Source: Clusia tigrina
Lineage: Eukaryota > Arthropoda > Insecta > Diptera > Clusiidae
NCBI GenBank assembly: GCA_920105625.2
Contig: OV050030.1
Span: forward strand, 408,533,034 to 408,597,033
DNA: 64,000 nt
Direction: 5' to 3'
The position numbers were made by a program, and so were the translations under genes. The notes under the pieces were generated by a model that was not told where the DNA came from, did no database searches, and saw only the letters and a program-made list of their open reading frames with translations. This document shows, piece after piece, positions 23,195 through 37,189 of this stretch (position 1 is the first letter of the stretch; each line of letters opens with the position of its first letter).

Positions 23195-24097
23195 GTTTTC
23201 GCGGAACTGAAAATTTGTGCAGCATTAGTTTCAAAGAAGGTTTTTTCTAAGCTTGCTACTTTCGAGATTTGTGAATTTTTTCAAAGTATATTTCATATAA
23301 GAAAATATAAAAGTTCTATTACTGAGTGTACGACAGAATGTTTTGTTCTACGCGTAAATAAAACTTGGTAGAAAATCGAGTTTTAATTCAGCTTTAGGTG
23401 GCTGCATGATCAAACATACTCCGTAGAGACAGAAGTGAAGTCAAATAAATTGATTTTAATTTCGAATTTGAAAAACTCACAAATCGCTGTGAGCAATTAA
23501 AAATTAAAACTGAAGCGTGTCTGCCTGCTGCAGCCACTGCAGTCAATGCTCAGCATCTTTCGCCTATGCAGTGTTCAAATTGTCCAACAAAACGCCGAGT
23601 GTGACACCAACTGTGCAACAATCGTTGTGCTTTAAACACGAGCAATAATAACACAAAACGCACAAAAGTGTCAAGGAAACGGCTACGGGAACGGTGCGCG
23701 TGCGCGTTCGCTTTGCGTCTGTCTACTGGCCAACGACACGGTAAAGTACCGACTCCACAAACTGGTCGCCGTGTGGTGGACCCAAGTTTATTATTGTTGC
23801 ACGTAGCGCTGGCTTTGCAAAACGGCTCACGTTTCGCTGACACCAGCAACAACAACAACTGCGGCAACAACAACAACAGCCATAACAACAACACCGGCAA
23901 CTACAACAAAAACACGAACAAGAAAGACCAAAATCAAACTAAACAAAATCGCACGGTGCTGAAAATAAAAGGACTGAAATTCCAGAAATCGCGCGTTTCC
24001 CCGATGCACACACAGCCGCCACAGCCTTCGCGGCGTGCACAAAATTAAAATTAAAAGCAACAAAAGCAAACCATTATAATAATAAAAGTTAAAAAAA

Positions 24098-24134
<37 letters not shown>

Positions 24135-25020
24135 ATTGTGAAAAATTTTGCCATTATTGTTTTGACAGCAAGGATTTCGCTGGTTCCTTGTGGCACCAAG
24201 AAAATTATCAAACGTCGAAAATCATTGCAAGAATTTTCTACACAAACCAAAACGACAACGAAGTAAATAAGAACCACGAAAATAAGTTTATCGGACGTAA
24301 AAATCGCGAAGTTATTGAAAAAATATACAACAAAAAAAAACAAAATAAAACACAATTAAACAACAACAAAAAATAAAAAAAAAACAAATACAAAATACAA
24401 ATAAATAAGTATAAAAAAGTTGCCTTCACAAGGGCAGAAATTGCACAAAGTTTTCTACGGAACAACTAAAAAAAAACAACCAGAATCGCCCGCAACCTGG
24501 TGGTGCATACTGACCCAACAACAACAACCGCCACAACAACAACTGCAACAACAAAAATATTAACGTATAATAAAAATTACAACAAGTGATCGTGCAGAAA
24601 ATAGATCGATAAAGCACAAGTTGAGTGTTTCCTTTGCCCCTCCTGCTCCCTCAGACGCTACAAACACTACGCTTTTGCTTTTCAAGTGACTATATGTGTG
24701 TGTGTGTGTAAGTGAGTGCGCATTTAGCCAATAAATGCGGCTAAAAAGTGGAAATCTTGTAAAGCCTTCCTGGAAATAGCTCATCTTACAAGAATCAGCA
24801 GCAAAAAACAAAAAAAAAGAACAGAACAAAAACAACAACAACAACACAGCCAAGCATAAGCGTAACAACAAAAACTAAAAACAAAAAGCGTAAAAAAATT
24901 AATTTCACGATTTCACAAAAATTTTCCAAAGCGCCTCGCATAGTTTTTTATGAGCGTCTCGAACGAAACAACGAACTGTAATAAACGCGCAGCCGCCGCC
25001 GGATTGCATTTGCAGCAAAC
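23195..25020 (+). other. Presumed leader / 5' flank of four-jointed
   Basis: Non-coding, very rich in CAA, CAACAAC and A-tracts, as in long 5' UTRs of fly developmental genes. It contains (TA)n at 24103-24131 and a short (TG)n near 24694-24710. An in-frame TAA at 24982-24984 precedes the start codon by 13 codons, so the coding frame cannot extend further. Whether an intron lies inside cannot be told from sequence alone. Confidence 0.45.
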
Positions 25021-27210
25021 ATGTACGACATTAAAACTGTAGAATTCGGTCAGCAACAACATCAGCAGCAGCACCAACAACAACAGCAGCAAACACACAT
25101 ACCCACGCCAGCCCAGAAGCCGCAACACACAACCAAATCCAGAGCAACTGCAGCGACCACAACAACAACAACACCACCATCAACAACAAGAACAACCGCA
25201 TCGTCAAGTGTCAGAGTACCGCACGAAACGGCGGTCAACGCCAGCCTTCCGTACGCTCCGCACTTCACAAACGCCTACAGCACCTGCAGCATCATACCAC
25301 CGCTGCCGCCCGTCAAAGCTTCCCTCGCCAACGCCACCTCAACATCCTCGCTCGTGAGCTGCAATCCCGCCGAAGCAACACACATGACATTGCTGTCGCT
25401 CAGACGTCGACGTCTGTTCCAGCGCCAGGCCTGCCTACTTAGCATACTAGCGGCATTTGTCTTCGGCCTGCTGTTGGGCGTGTTCTTGCCCATGTTCGGT
25501 TTGGCGAATGTCTTCACCACACTGGCACCCTACTCATCCACATCCACATCGGAGAATGGCATTCGTCTGCCCATTCTGCCAGCCGACACCTTACCACTGA
25601 CCGCTGTGGTGGCGAATCGCAGCCGGACCCTTGTGCGTCCGCCCTCGGACTTTCCCACGATATACGAACTGAATGATGGCGCCGAAGTGGGATCCTCGAC
25701 GGCAGCGGGCCATGGTGAAAACGCCTTCTCGGTGGCCTTCATCAAAGAAAAGGATGTCGAGTTGTCCGCCGAGGAGGTCTTCCGCAATGCTTTCCATCTC
25801 GAGCAGGACCGAAATGCGCCGGATGCCATGATCGTAAAGAAACTTGACGCCAGCGATGGCAGCATTAAGGAGTTTCGTGTGCAACGCATTGCAGAGGGTC
25901 GCTTTCGCAAGGGACCCGAACGGCGACTATCGAAACCTTCACTCGTGGAGCAAGTGCTGCAAGTTGGCTCCAGTGGAACGTCTGGCGCGGTGGCGATTAA
26001 CTTTGTGCCGGTCGCTCAGCGCATAGCGGAGAACGCTCGGAATCAGCACAACCATGGCATTATAAGAGGCGACATCTATTGGGGCGACCTAATCGAGCGC
26101 GCTCTGCCGCAGGGTTTCTCGGCACGCGATGCTAGCGAGTGGAATCGCTATGTGACCACGCAAGGCGTGGTCGAGCGCCTGGAAACCGGTTGCGGTCGCA
26201 TGCAAAATCGTCTGGTCATCTTTGCGGATGGGACACGCGCCTGTGCACGCTATCGCCAGAACACCGACCAAATACAAGGCGAACTCTTCTCCTTCTACCT
26301 GGGCCAGTTGCTGAATCTGACCAATCTGGCTCCAAGCGCCGCCGCCATCATCGATTTGGAGGGGCGCACTTGGTCATCCGCGGTGGCGGACATTACGCAG
26401 GCCCAGTGGAAGCAACAGCGACCGGTGGTGCTCACTCGTTGGCTACCCGACCTCGAACCGGCTGGCATACCACAGCCATTCCAGCCACTCGAACGTCATT
26501 TGAATAAATACGATGTCTGGAATATCACACTGAGCGCTGCCGCAGAAGCTCTGCGCAGTGCGGCAACCACTACCGCCGTTGAGCCGACCCAAACGTCAGG
26601 CGATAATCAAAAAGGATTACTCAAACGGTTGGGAGCTGCCAGCAGCTTAACACACGATCATCAATCAGCAATGCTTCAGTCGTCGCTGGCCGCATTGAAT
26701 GCAACCGGCGACGCAGCGAATGCGCCTTCGCCGGTGCTGCGGCGTTTAATTGAATTGGCACAATGGTCGGATTTAATCGTTTTCGATTATTTGATCGCGA
26801 ACCTCGATCGTGTCGTTAATAATTTATACAATTTTCAATGGAATGCCGACATCATGGCTGCGCCTGCGCACAATCTGGCCCGCCAGACCAACTCTCAGCT
26901 GCTCGTCTTCTTGGATAATGAGTCCGGGCTGTTGCACGGCTATCGTCTGCTCAAGAAATACGAAGCCTACCACGGCCTGCTGTTGGACAATCTGTGCGTC
27001 TTCCGCCAGCCCACTATCGAGGCTCTGCGGCAATTGCGTGCTTATGGCGTTGGGCGCAAACTGCGTGAACTTTTCGAGCAAACGACGAGCGGCGAAGTGC
27101 GTGATGTGCTGCCATCGCTGCCGGATAAATCAATCAAGATACTTGTGGATCGCATCGATCGTGTGCTGGGCCAAGTGCAGAAATGCAGGGACTTACTGGC
27201 CGACAGATAA
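25021..27210 (+). CDS. fj: Four-jointed, Golgi Ser/Thr kinase of Fat/Dachsous signalling
   Basis: In flies Four-jointed phosphorylates Ser/Thr in extracellular cadherin domains of Fat and Dachsous inside the Golgi, tuning their binding and so planar polarity, Hippo-linked growth and leg/wing patterning. The 729-aa protein is intact and intronless. Residues 1-121 are cytoplasmic and low-complexity (Q/H run 11-24, T-rich 39-60). RRRR at 128-131 precedes a single membrane anchor about 137-165, giving type II topology. The lumenal part includes CGRMQNRLVIFADGTRACARYRQNTDQIQGE, then FDYLIANLDRVVNN with catalytic-type Asp596, and the metal-binding DNE at 632-634 in VFLDNESGLLHGYR. Start: ATG context caaacATG, in-frame stop 13 codons upstream, and MYDIK fits the family start as I know it. 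It is longer than the fly protein (about 583 aa) mostly by the N-terminal and spacer expansions. Confidence 0.97.
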   Translation: MYDIKTVEFGQQQHQQQHQQQQQQTHIPTPAQKPQHTTKSRATAATTTTTTPPSTTRTTASSSVRVPHETAVNASLPYAPHFTNAYSTCSIIPPLPPVKASLANATSTSSLVSCNPAEATHMTLLSLRRRRLFQRQACLLSILAAFVFGLLLGVFLPMFGLANVFTTLAPYSSTSTSENGIRLPILPADTLPLTAVVANRSRTLVRPPSDFPTIYELNDGAEVGSSTAAGHGENAFSVAFIKEKDVELSAEEVFRNAFHLEQDRNAPDAMIVKKLDASDGSIKEFRVQRIAEGRFRKGPERRLSKPSLVEQVLQVGSSGTSGAVAINFVPVAQRIAENARNQHNHGIIRGDIYWGDLIERALPQGFSARDASEWNRYVTTQGVVERLETGCGRMQNRLVIFADGTRACARYRQNTDQIQGELFSFYLGQLLNLTNLAPSAAAIIDLEGRTWSSAVADITQAQWKQQRPVVLTRWLPDLEPAGIPQPFQPLERHLNKYDVWNITLSAAAEALRSAATTTAVEPTQTSGDNQKGLLKRLGAASSLTHDHQSAMLQSSLAALNATGDAANAPSPVLRRLIELAQWSDLIVFDYLIANLDRVVNNLYNFQWNADIMAAPAHNLARQTNSQLLVFLDNESGLLHGYRLLKKYEAYHGLLLDNLCVFRQPTIEALRQLRAYGVGRKLRELFEQTTSGEVRDVLPSLPDKSIKILVDRIDRVLGQVQKCRDLLADR

Positions 27211-28480
27211 TGAACGATTTCGTGCTCATCCAGTTGTGGTAACTCGGAGAGAAAGCGTTAGTAAGAGCAGCGGAAATTTGCGCTGATATTTTTGTACGTA
27301 TTTTAGACAGTTTTCCCTCTTATTAATTGTTAATATTTATAATTGAAAATCAGTGCAGCTGCAAAATGCATTTTACTACATACTCGTACACTCGAAAAAA
27401 TCTGGTAAGAAAAGATTTTAAAGTCGCGAGTGTTGAAACCCCCTCAAATTATTGGAGAAGATTGGTTGGATAGAAATAGAATGCACTTCAGAATAAGGGA
27501 AATAGTCCATAGAGCACTTAAACAAATGATGAGGATGGAAAGTAGTTAAAAGGATATTCTGAATATTGGGAAAAATGTTGAGATAGTTCGCTCAAAAAAT
27601 ACGTTTAAACCAAGCCCATATTATAGGTCTCAGTGTGAAAACGAAAGATAGGCTAATCCAGTACCTTATACAAGTTCTGGAGGTTCAGAGAAAATTTACC
27701 CCTGAGATCATTAGTATTAAAAACGTTAACTGAATATTCCAGAAAAGAGTACAAAGTCCAACATTTGCCTTAAACACGTTAAAAGAGAGGAAAATCATAC
27801 TTCAGACCAAGACTTACTTTTTGTTTAACAAACCTAACATAAAATCCCCGAGATTTCTCCATTTCCAACAATATAAATTAATCCAGAGACTCCGAAACGT
27901 TCAGTGTATTACTTGCCACTAATTTATTGCATATCTTTATGCATAACTTCATACGCTCTCCGCGCTGCTGCAGTAACTGGAAATTGGAGCAACTTTCTTG
28001 AATGAAAGTCACTTGCGTAAGCCAACTCAGCGGTGGCTCACATTGCAGCCGAATGCAAATTAGGAAGTGACAAAAGCAGAACCCCATCCAGTGAAAGGTC
28101 TTTCGTAATGCGTTCATTAATTATTTTCTTCATTGTAATGCAATTTGTGAACATTTTTAAATGATGGACCCATTTAGCGCTTCATATAAAGTATTCTGGC
28201 AAGAAAAATGTATGCGATGTCGAGCAGTGATGTTATTGATTTGTACCACATTAAGTGCAAATATCCCAGAGAGCGGGCATTTAGTGTCTGAAGTCAGTAA
28301 TAAAAATAAAACATGGTTAAATATAAAGCCAACGAATATATGCATAGAAATATCTGATGAACTAGAAATATTCATTCATTTCAGATTTAATTCTGCTAAC
28401 CTTGAGCAAAGATATTTTCTCTTACTTGAACCGTAACTTCTCCGCTGGTTAAATATTGAGTAGTCAAAATACAATTAGGC
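27211..28480. other. 3' flank of four-jointed, no gene
   Basis: Presumed 3' UTR then intergenic. No unambiguous AATAAA close to the stop; an aataaaaataaaac cluster at about 28298-28311 is the first strong candidate and would imply a 1.1-kb 3' UTR. Confidence 0.4.
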
Positions 28481-29980
28481 CATTCGCCTGACTGATTAGC
28501 GGTACTACCTCGCTGTATAAATATTTGGTAGACCAGCTGCATCGGGCTGTTCCCAGTCTTCTTCAGAGTTAAGACACTAGGTTCATTACAATATTATAAT
28601 AGACCCCTTCAGGAAATTGCAGTAGAAGCAAACAACCACAAAATACTTGTATAGTCCAACAACAAGTGTTTCTCCCAATTATTCGTGACACAATTGAAGC
28701 CAAACTATCACGAGTGGTATCGTAATATAACCATCCACATTTTCGGAGGAGTGCTGACTTCCTAAACTGTGTTACCACGGTCTCCAAGCACTCATCTCTC
28801 AACACTAAACAATAATCTCTTACATCTACACAAGCCTGCTCCAATCTGATGAGTACCATAATAGCGTAGCATCAACAGCGTTATCCTTCTTAAACCATGC
28901 CACTAAACCATGTTCTACTCATTATAATATCAGTACTCACATGGGTGAGTTGCTTTTAATCGCATTTACTACAATTGCATATAAAACCTACCGAGTAAAT
29001 GGTCTCCCAGAGATCACTGGAGGGAATAATATATCCCACATATCTTCAAACTATATATTTCAACTAATTGCGGACTTCCACTTGTTCTTTCGTGTTGTAT
29101 CCATTTTAATATTGAGTCTTAAGCAGAATATACACGCTGAATTTTTATTGTATTATTCTGATTGATGTGATTAGCACTACTACTTGTCCTCTGGTAGAGT
29201 ATTGACTCTGGTACAAAATGATCTTCAGATATTCAACACGAATGAGGGAACCAATACTTTTTTTATAATTTTACAACTACACTCATATATATTGAAACAA
29301 TAAAGAATGTGTGATTGACAAGAATTTTCAAGCATATATAATTTTATATATTATATATACGAGTATACATATATGGAAAAATGTCAATCACATAGGACTA
29401 CAGAAAATAGCAATTAGATATATCCAAACCTTAGCCAGCTCTCAATGTATGGTACAATAACATTGATCAGATCAGTATGTAGTATATACTACGGCGCATG
29501 CCAACGAAAATACTATCAATTTATTGCACAATTTGAATGATATTGCCTCTTTAGTAGCGGTGTGAAATTGTGTTTAATTGGCCAATATTGACCAATTATC
29601 ACATTCACAATTGTCACCATTTTCTAATAAATTTCCAAGTAAAATTATGGAGATTGCAGTCTCGTTCTCTTTAGTCCCTAATTGCGTCTTGACCTTTAAT
29701 TAAAGTCGTATAAATACATTGGATGTAATTTGAAGTTCTTTTCAAGCACTAATATGACGGCAACTGACTCCATGATTATAATGGAAGAGATCAATTACAT
29801 CAATATAACTCAGTTTTCCAAATCAACAATCAATAAAAATGACTGAAAGAAAGTTTTTACGAACTTGAAAAGGCTGAAATACATACATATAGTGCTTTGG
29901 AACTATGTCTCCTTTAGTATTTTCTGCGCCATGCTTTTGAACTAAGCTTGATATCAGTCGCCATATCTATAAGCTTTTAA
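28481..29980. other. Intergenic, unassigned
   Basis: No gene recognised. The 96-codon minus frame at 28569-28859 has no family I know. AT palindromic DNA at 29330-29375. Confidence 0.35.
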
Positions 29981-29989
29981 TAAGTTCAA

Positions 29990-30200
29990 GAAGTTGTACC
30001 TTGGCCCATAGCGGAAGCTCTTTGCTTCGTGAATACTTTTTATGTGAATAATGTCAGAATAAAGATATGGGATTAAGTCAAGTACGTATCGTATATAATA
30101 TATCGTACTTGACTTAATCCCAAATCTTTATTCTGACAATATTCACATAAAAAGCATTCACGAAGCAAGGAGCTTCCGCCATAGTCAAGGTTCAACTTGT
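29990..30200. repeat. Long near-perfect inverted repeat (foldback)
   Basis: The left arm, about 29992-30086, runs from aagttgtaccttgg through gcttcgtgaatac to gggattaagtcaagtacg. The right arm, about 30104-30197, is its reverse complement with only a handful of mismatches and small gaps. The centre is a 17-nt AT-rich loop (30087-30103). As RNA it would give a hairpin with a stem of about 95 bp. It could be a foldback or MITE-like insertion or a recent inverted duplication. Confidence 0.9.
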
Positions 30201-30214
30201 TTTGATTAAGAATG

Positions 30215-30216
30215 TC

Positions 30217-30250
<34 letters not shown>

Positions 30251-30251
30251 C
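30215..30251 (+). repeat. TC microsatellite
   Basis: Nearly pure TC dinucleotide run right after the foldback. Confidence 0.9.
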
Positions 30252-31685
30252 CTGCGGCTCTCCACGTATGTCTCTGAATATTTAGGCTTTCCTTGCTGTT
30301 GTTGGTGCTATTAGTCGTACTATTCTCATCAAATAAACTGAATATTTTCCGGCTTTATATCATACAACATAAGAGAACCGCTCTTTGGGGATATCACCAG
30401 GTTCGAGTAAGAAAGTAGGTGTCCAGCCAGATATTTAATCCATTTAGATCTGACTCTGCAATTTGACAATTCTCGAGCACAAATTCTAAACGTTAACTAT
30501 GTTAGGTTTCGCCGTTGGTCTCTCAGGATATTCAAAGAAGTATCCAAAATAAAAACCGAATAGATTTTAGTGAAGCCATTTTAGAATCCGCCTACGCTCT
30601 CCAACATACTTCTTCAAATACCTAATTATAGTACTTCAGCAGTCTTAGAAAAATTCATAGATTCAATTTAAGAAATGTCAAGAAATGTTTTGAAGTCCAA
30701 AGCAAATTTCTATGTAATGTAATGTTCAGGGTTGGGCCATCGCCCTTAGGCAATGCGATCACAGAGATTTATTGTGCCAGAAGCAAATTTCTATACATAT
30801 TAATGAGGAATTCCTTCGCTATGAAGGACCTTTTTATTTTTGTAATAAAACAATACTTCTGCTACTTTTGTTGTAGTAATTTTGTCTAAGACCGCAACTG
30901 CCGTGCTGTATAATTCCCCAATATAGGACCTCTGTGGATATGCGGGAGAATTGCAGTTTTATATATACATTAAATGCCTGATACAAAACCTAATTAAAAA
31001 TATTTTCCACTTCAAGTATGTACGACTGAAATATTGTAAATTATTAGCTATAAATGCAATGCTGTTAAAATTTTTCACTCTGTGCTGAAAAGTAAGAATC
31101 TTACCTAAAATAAGCATAAGCGAGCGTTTCGTATGAAGCCAAATTATAAATTTAACTTAATTAATTATAAAAAGTTTCATATAAAAGAAGAAAAAAAAAC
31201 AAAAACATATTTTTAAAGTCATTACTGTAACCTTTTAATTAGTCAACTCTATAAAAGCTATCTCTACTGTATTATATACCCAGCAATGTTAAGAAAACTG
31301 GAACCTTTACTCTTAAGTATTAAAACAAATGCCGCTTTAAACAATGAACAACCGAAATGTATATAAAAGTATAAGAGAATTGTTGAGATCACAGAAGGTA
31401 TTATTAAAATTTGTAATGCTATAAAAGAAAAACAAAAGTAAATAAATTTATAATATAACAATAGTGTAAATAAGGCAGTTGTTAGAATTTAATATAAATT
31501 GTTTAATATAAAAGCATGTGATATAAGTTTAGTTAAAAGTAACCTTAAAAATAATAATTATTATTTAAATACAAAAAGAAAAAAAAACTATTTAATTACA
31601 AGAATTGTGCTAATTTTAAGTTTAATAGAAAATAAAAACAAATTACATAAAATTATATATTTTAAATAATTCACTCTGACGTGTT
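30252..31685. other. Gene desert
   Basis: AT-rich DNA, no gene recognised. Becomes strongly AT-rich from 31100. Confidence 0.4.
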
Positions 31686-32595
31686 ATTATTTCGTTTTTG
31701 TTTCTACTCTCGCAATCTTACGCAAGATTTTCACTCGCCTCATCCTGCCTGGGCTGTTTCTGCATGGCAACTGCGTCCTGCGCCGTCCGCCGTATGCGAT
31801 CCTACGAAATAATTCTGTGAAACCATGACAATAAATTGTCATTGATCTTTTTTCTGGCACATTGCTGCGCAGCCTGTTCCTGCTATGAGGCTCGCTCGGC
31901 ATAGCTGCTCACTGCTGGGCTGGCTGGCGGCCTGGCTAACTGCCTGACTGCCTGACTGGCTGGCTGACTGACTGTGTTGTCATTTTCCACACCGGTGTAT
32001 GTTGTATGCTACATACGGCCATGTTGGTTTTGTTGACGCTTCTTCTCCTGCTCTTTTTATTTTTTTCCTTCCTCTGAACTTTTATGTACTCCTTTTTTTT
32101 GTTATTTCTTTCCAAGTGTTTTGTTGTTGCTTTTCCCATGTTGCTTGCTTTTCATAATATCTTCATAATCATTTGAATTTTTTTGTTGTAGTTTGGAGCT
32201 CCTCTGCCGCTCCGCTGCTGAAATGGTTGAAGTGCGGCGAGTGAACAGCGACAGCAGCTCGCAACAAGAACACCACTCACTGCCAGGCAGCAAGTTTTGA
32301 TACTTTGAGCAGATACGCTGCCCGAAGATTTAGAATCTTGGCTCATTAACTGCGTCTGAGTGTGTTTTTTATGTTTAGAGCCGGGCTGCTCGGTTCTGTT
32401 CTCAGTGCTGCAGCTGAAACAAGCTTCGTTTGCATACGACTACACATTTCATATATTTATTGGACACCAGATATGCTGCAGTACGAAGCGCACATACACT
32501 CTTCACACACACACACACACACACACAAAACCATTCCCGACGTATTCGTATACTCGTAAATATGCTCACACACAGAAATGCGTTATGCTATTTTA
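31686..32595. other. Higher-complexity non-coding island with CA repeat
   Basis: GC-richer block between very AT-rich flanks. It includes a ggctggctg/ctgcctgactg run at 31918-31972, and (CA)n at 32504-32527. Open frames are short and without domains. Candidate regulatory or transcribed non-coding DNA, on composition only. Confidence 0.3.
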
Positions 32596-32829
32596 ATAAA
32601 TATATCAAATTACATAAAAACGTGTTAAGGAATTTGTGATTTTTAACACGTAAAATATCGCATGAATATGAATTTTTAATTTTTTGGTAGGATATTTGTG
32701 TGAATTAAGGATGAACGAATAAGTTGGAGGAAAAGAAACGCCAGAAAAGACTAAGAAAAGCAGAAAGAGGCGAATTTGTGAGAGGCAGAACTGGAGTAAA
32801 ACAGACTGTGGTGGTGGCAAGTGAAGCAG

Positions 32830-34165
32830 TTGAATGATTTTGGGGTTTTTTTTTGTAATGAAATCAGTGTAAATAAAAATGAATGAAAATGCCAGAAAAT
32901 AATAAAATAAAAATATTTTAAACAAAATTAAAAAGTAAATAAAAATGCAACAAAACAATAAATTAAAAATATTTTAAATAATATCAAAAATAAAAAATAA
33001 TTAATAATAATGTAACAAAACCATAAATAAAAAACATTTTAAATAATATTAAAAAGTAAATAAAAATTAATGAAAAACAAACAATATAAAACATAAAAAT
33101 ATTGTAAATATTTTACAAAAATATATAAAAATAATAGAAATTGAAAGAAAATAATAAATTTAAATTACTTTAAATAATTTTAAAAGTAAATAAAAAGAAA
33201 TGAAAATAGACCAAAATAAATTAAAGCTATTTTAAATAATATTTAAAACAATAAATAAAAATTAATCGAAATGCAACAAAATAATAAATTAAAAGTATTT
33301 AAAATTAAAGAACAATTAATGAAAATTAAAGAATATTATTAACAAAAATATAAAAAAATTATTGAAATTGAAAGAAAACAATAAATCCAATTTATTTTAA
33401 ATAATATAAAAAAATAAATAAAAATTAATGAACATTCAAGAATATAAAATATAAAAACATTGTATATATTATTAACAAAAATATATAAAAATAAAGGAAA
33501 TTAAAAGAAAAAAATAAATTAAAATTATCTAAAATAATATTAATATATAAATAAAAAGTAAAAAGTAAGTAAATGTAAATGAAAATATACGAAAATAACA
33601 AATTAAAAACTTTTTAAATAATATTTAACACAATAAATAAAAATTAATCAAAACCAAAGAAAATGAATAATTAAAAATATTTGAAATTATTTATAAAGAT
33701 AATTAAAATTTAATGAAACGTAAATAAATAAACAAATAAAAATATTTTAAATAATTTATAAAAATAATTAAAGTTTAATGAAACGTAAATAAATAAACAA
33801 ATAAAAATATTTGAAATAATTTTAAAAAAATAATTAAAATTTAATGAAACGTAAATAAATAAACAAATAAAAATATTTGAAATAATTTAAAAAAAATAAT
33901 TAAAATTTAATGAAACGTAAATAAATAAACAAATAAAAATATTTGAAATAATTTATAAAGATAATTAAAATTTTAAAAAAAAAATATTAGAATATAATAA
34001 TTTAAAAATTTTTATTAATAAAAAACAGGATAAATAAAATTTTATTAAAAGGTAAAAAATAACAACTAAAAAAAATTTTTAATATTTTAAAATATAATTA
34101 AAAATGTATGAAAACGTAAGAAAATAAACAATTAAAAATATTTTAAATAATATTAAAAAAGTAAA
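32830..34165. repeat. AT-rich degenerate minisatellite, 65-66 bp unit
   Basis: From about 33665 to 33975 the unit taatgaaacgtaaataaata...aattaaaattt recurs at 33711, 33776, 33842 and 33908 (spacing 65, 66, 66). Leftward to about 32830 the same words (aaaatattttaaataat, aaaaagtaaataaaaatt, aatgaaaa) repeat in a more scrambled form. This suggests an old array of the same family with a young homogenised core. Almost no G or C. Confidence 0.85.
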
Positions 34166-35925
<1,760 letters not shown>

Positions 35926-36250
35926 AGAATGCTCCTGCTATGGACATTCTCAAATTCATCCATAAAGCGGAAAAGATAATGAAGGAACAGGACTTTCAGC
36001 TACTTCCTTTCTCTAGAGAAGGAACATCTAGGTAGAAAAGAACCTGATAACTTTAATTGTGACGATTTGACATCACCAAACGGACGAAATGCTATGGCAT
36101 TACGGAAGAAACGCCGGTACTAAACCTATAGGACATAGTAGATCGGACAGTTGTGATCATGAATGACAAATGTAGTATGACACAAAAGATCTTGTAGGTC
36201 GCAGTGTCGGCCATGGGGCAAACTACTAAGGCCAAATTATTATTATTATT
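35926..36250 (+). mobile_element. LINE 3' fragment related to LINE A
   Basis: Near 35935-36000 the plus strand encodes MDILKFIHKAEKI, like the end of LINE ORF2 proteins. It is followed by a 3' UTR with gatcttgtaggtcgcagtgt, close to LINE A gatcttttaggtcgcggtgt. It ends in a trinucleotide run attattattattatt (36237-36251). Probably a diverged relative of LINE A, 5'-truncated. Confidence 0.6.
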
Positions 36251-36879
36251 ATCTCTTCTATCCTATGCTTTCGTCTAAAACTTCCGTTTGAACAGATTGA
36301 AGTTGACATAATGCAGACCGAAGTGTTTCATGTTCTGGGCAGTTTTGTTGTTTTGTTCACGATGTCTTTACTTCAGCAGCTCTTTGGTCTATCCACTCCA
36401 CATACGTTTAGCCAATATGGGGAATATAAGGATTACATGTGGATAGAGTGTAGGCTCTAGTCTGAAGTTCCTTGACTGTATTTAAAGTTGCCGGATTGTC
36501 GTGGATGACAATAGGGTAATCAACTGTATTGATTCCTTAGAGTATCATCCTAACAGCTGAAACGTTTCAATATTTCCATAGATATTTTCACGGTAAAATT
36601 TCGTCCTATAAACAAACATCTTCCATTCGTTTGCTTATGTACCAGAACGTATGTTTTCAAAGTATATCCTCTAGTTTTTAAGTTGATTGATCCACAATAG
36701 CTCAAGTACTTGAGATAAGGCTATCGTCTTACTTGTCTTAGGTAATTCTATCCTGTGGGAGTGAATGAATTCCAAAATATCTCTAGTGGGCATTCTGCCC
36801 ATGCAAAATTTCTTTTTTGTGAAAATGTAAACTTCGGACGAACAATGTTCGAGTGGAGAATTCGTTCTTGGGTTGCACC

Positions 36880-37081
36880 ACCATAGAGTAAAGAAATAAG
36901 AGAGACATTCTCGAACAACAAACTTTTTGTATGGTGGCGCTGTGTAAAAGAGCCAATTACTCAATAGCTCTCATTTTCATACAGCAGCGCCACTGTAGTT
37001 ACTACCCCCGACCGATCTCTTCTAGTCGTCGAAGAATGACTGACATTTCAGATTGTGACTCTTATTTTTTTACTCTATGGT
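36880..37081. mobile_element. Short inverted-repeat element (MITE-like)
   Basis: 202 bp with terminal inverted repeats of about 22 bp: left accatagagtaaagaaataa, right the reverse complement of accatagagtaaaaaaataa (one difference in the first 20). A second, internal inverted pair, gtatggtggcgctgtg and catacagcagcgccac, follows. There is no coding capacity for a transposase. I could not see a clear target-site duplication, so the superfamily is unassigned. Confidence 0.75.
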
Positions 37082-37189
37082 TTCATTTTTTGTATATCGA
37101 GCAATGTGCCATCGGATGTGTTCCTTAATAGTTTGTAGAGCTTCCGAATATATCCAACATTCTAAGGTTTTGTTTATTTTATGAGTCAG

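Noticed and set aside
23550..24060. Overlapping 116-126-codon frames upstream of four-jointed
   Set aside because: Built on CAA/TTG repeats of the presumed leader. The plus frame ends in a stop well before 25021 and has no domain.
25062..27081. Several minus frames opposite four-jointed
   Set aside because: Antisense shadows of a GC-rich coding exon; low-complexity or featureless.
28569..28859. 96-codon minus frame with several cysteines
   Set aside because: No family recognised, no splice partners or promoter seen; likely chance.
32830..34165. CRISPR-like regular repeats
   Set aside because: Units of 65 bp are contiguous AT-rich minisatellite in a eukaryote, without unique spacers or cas genes.
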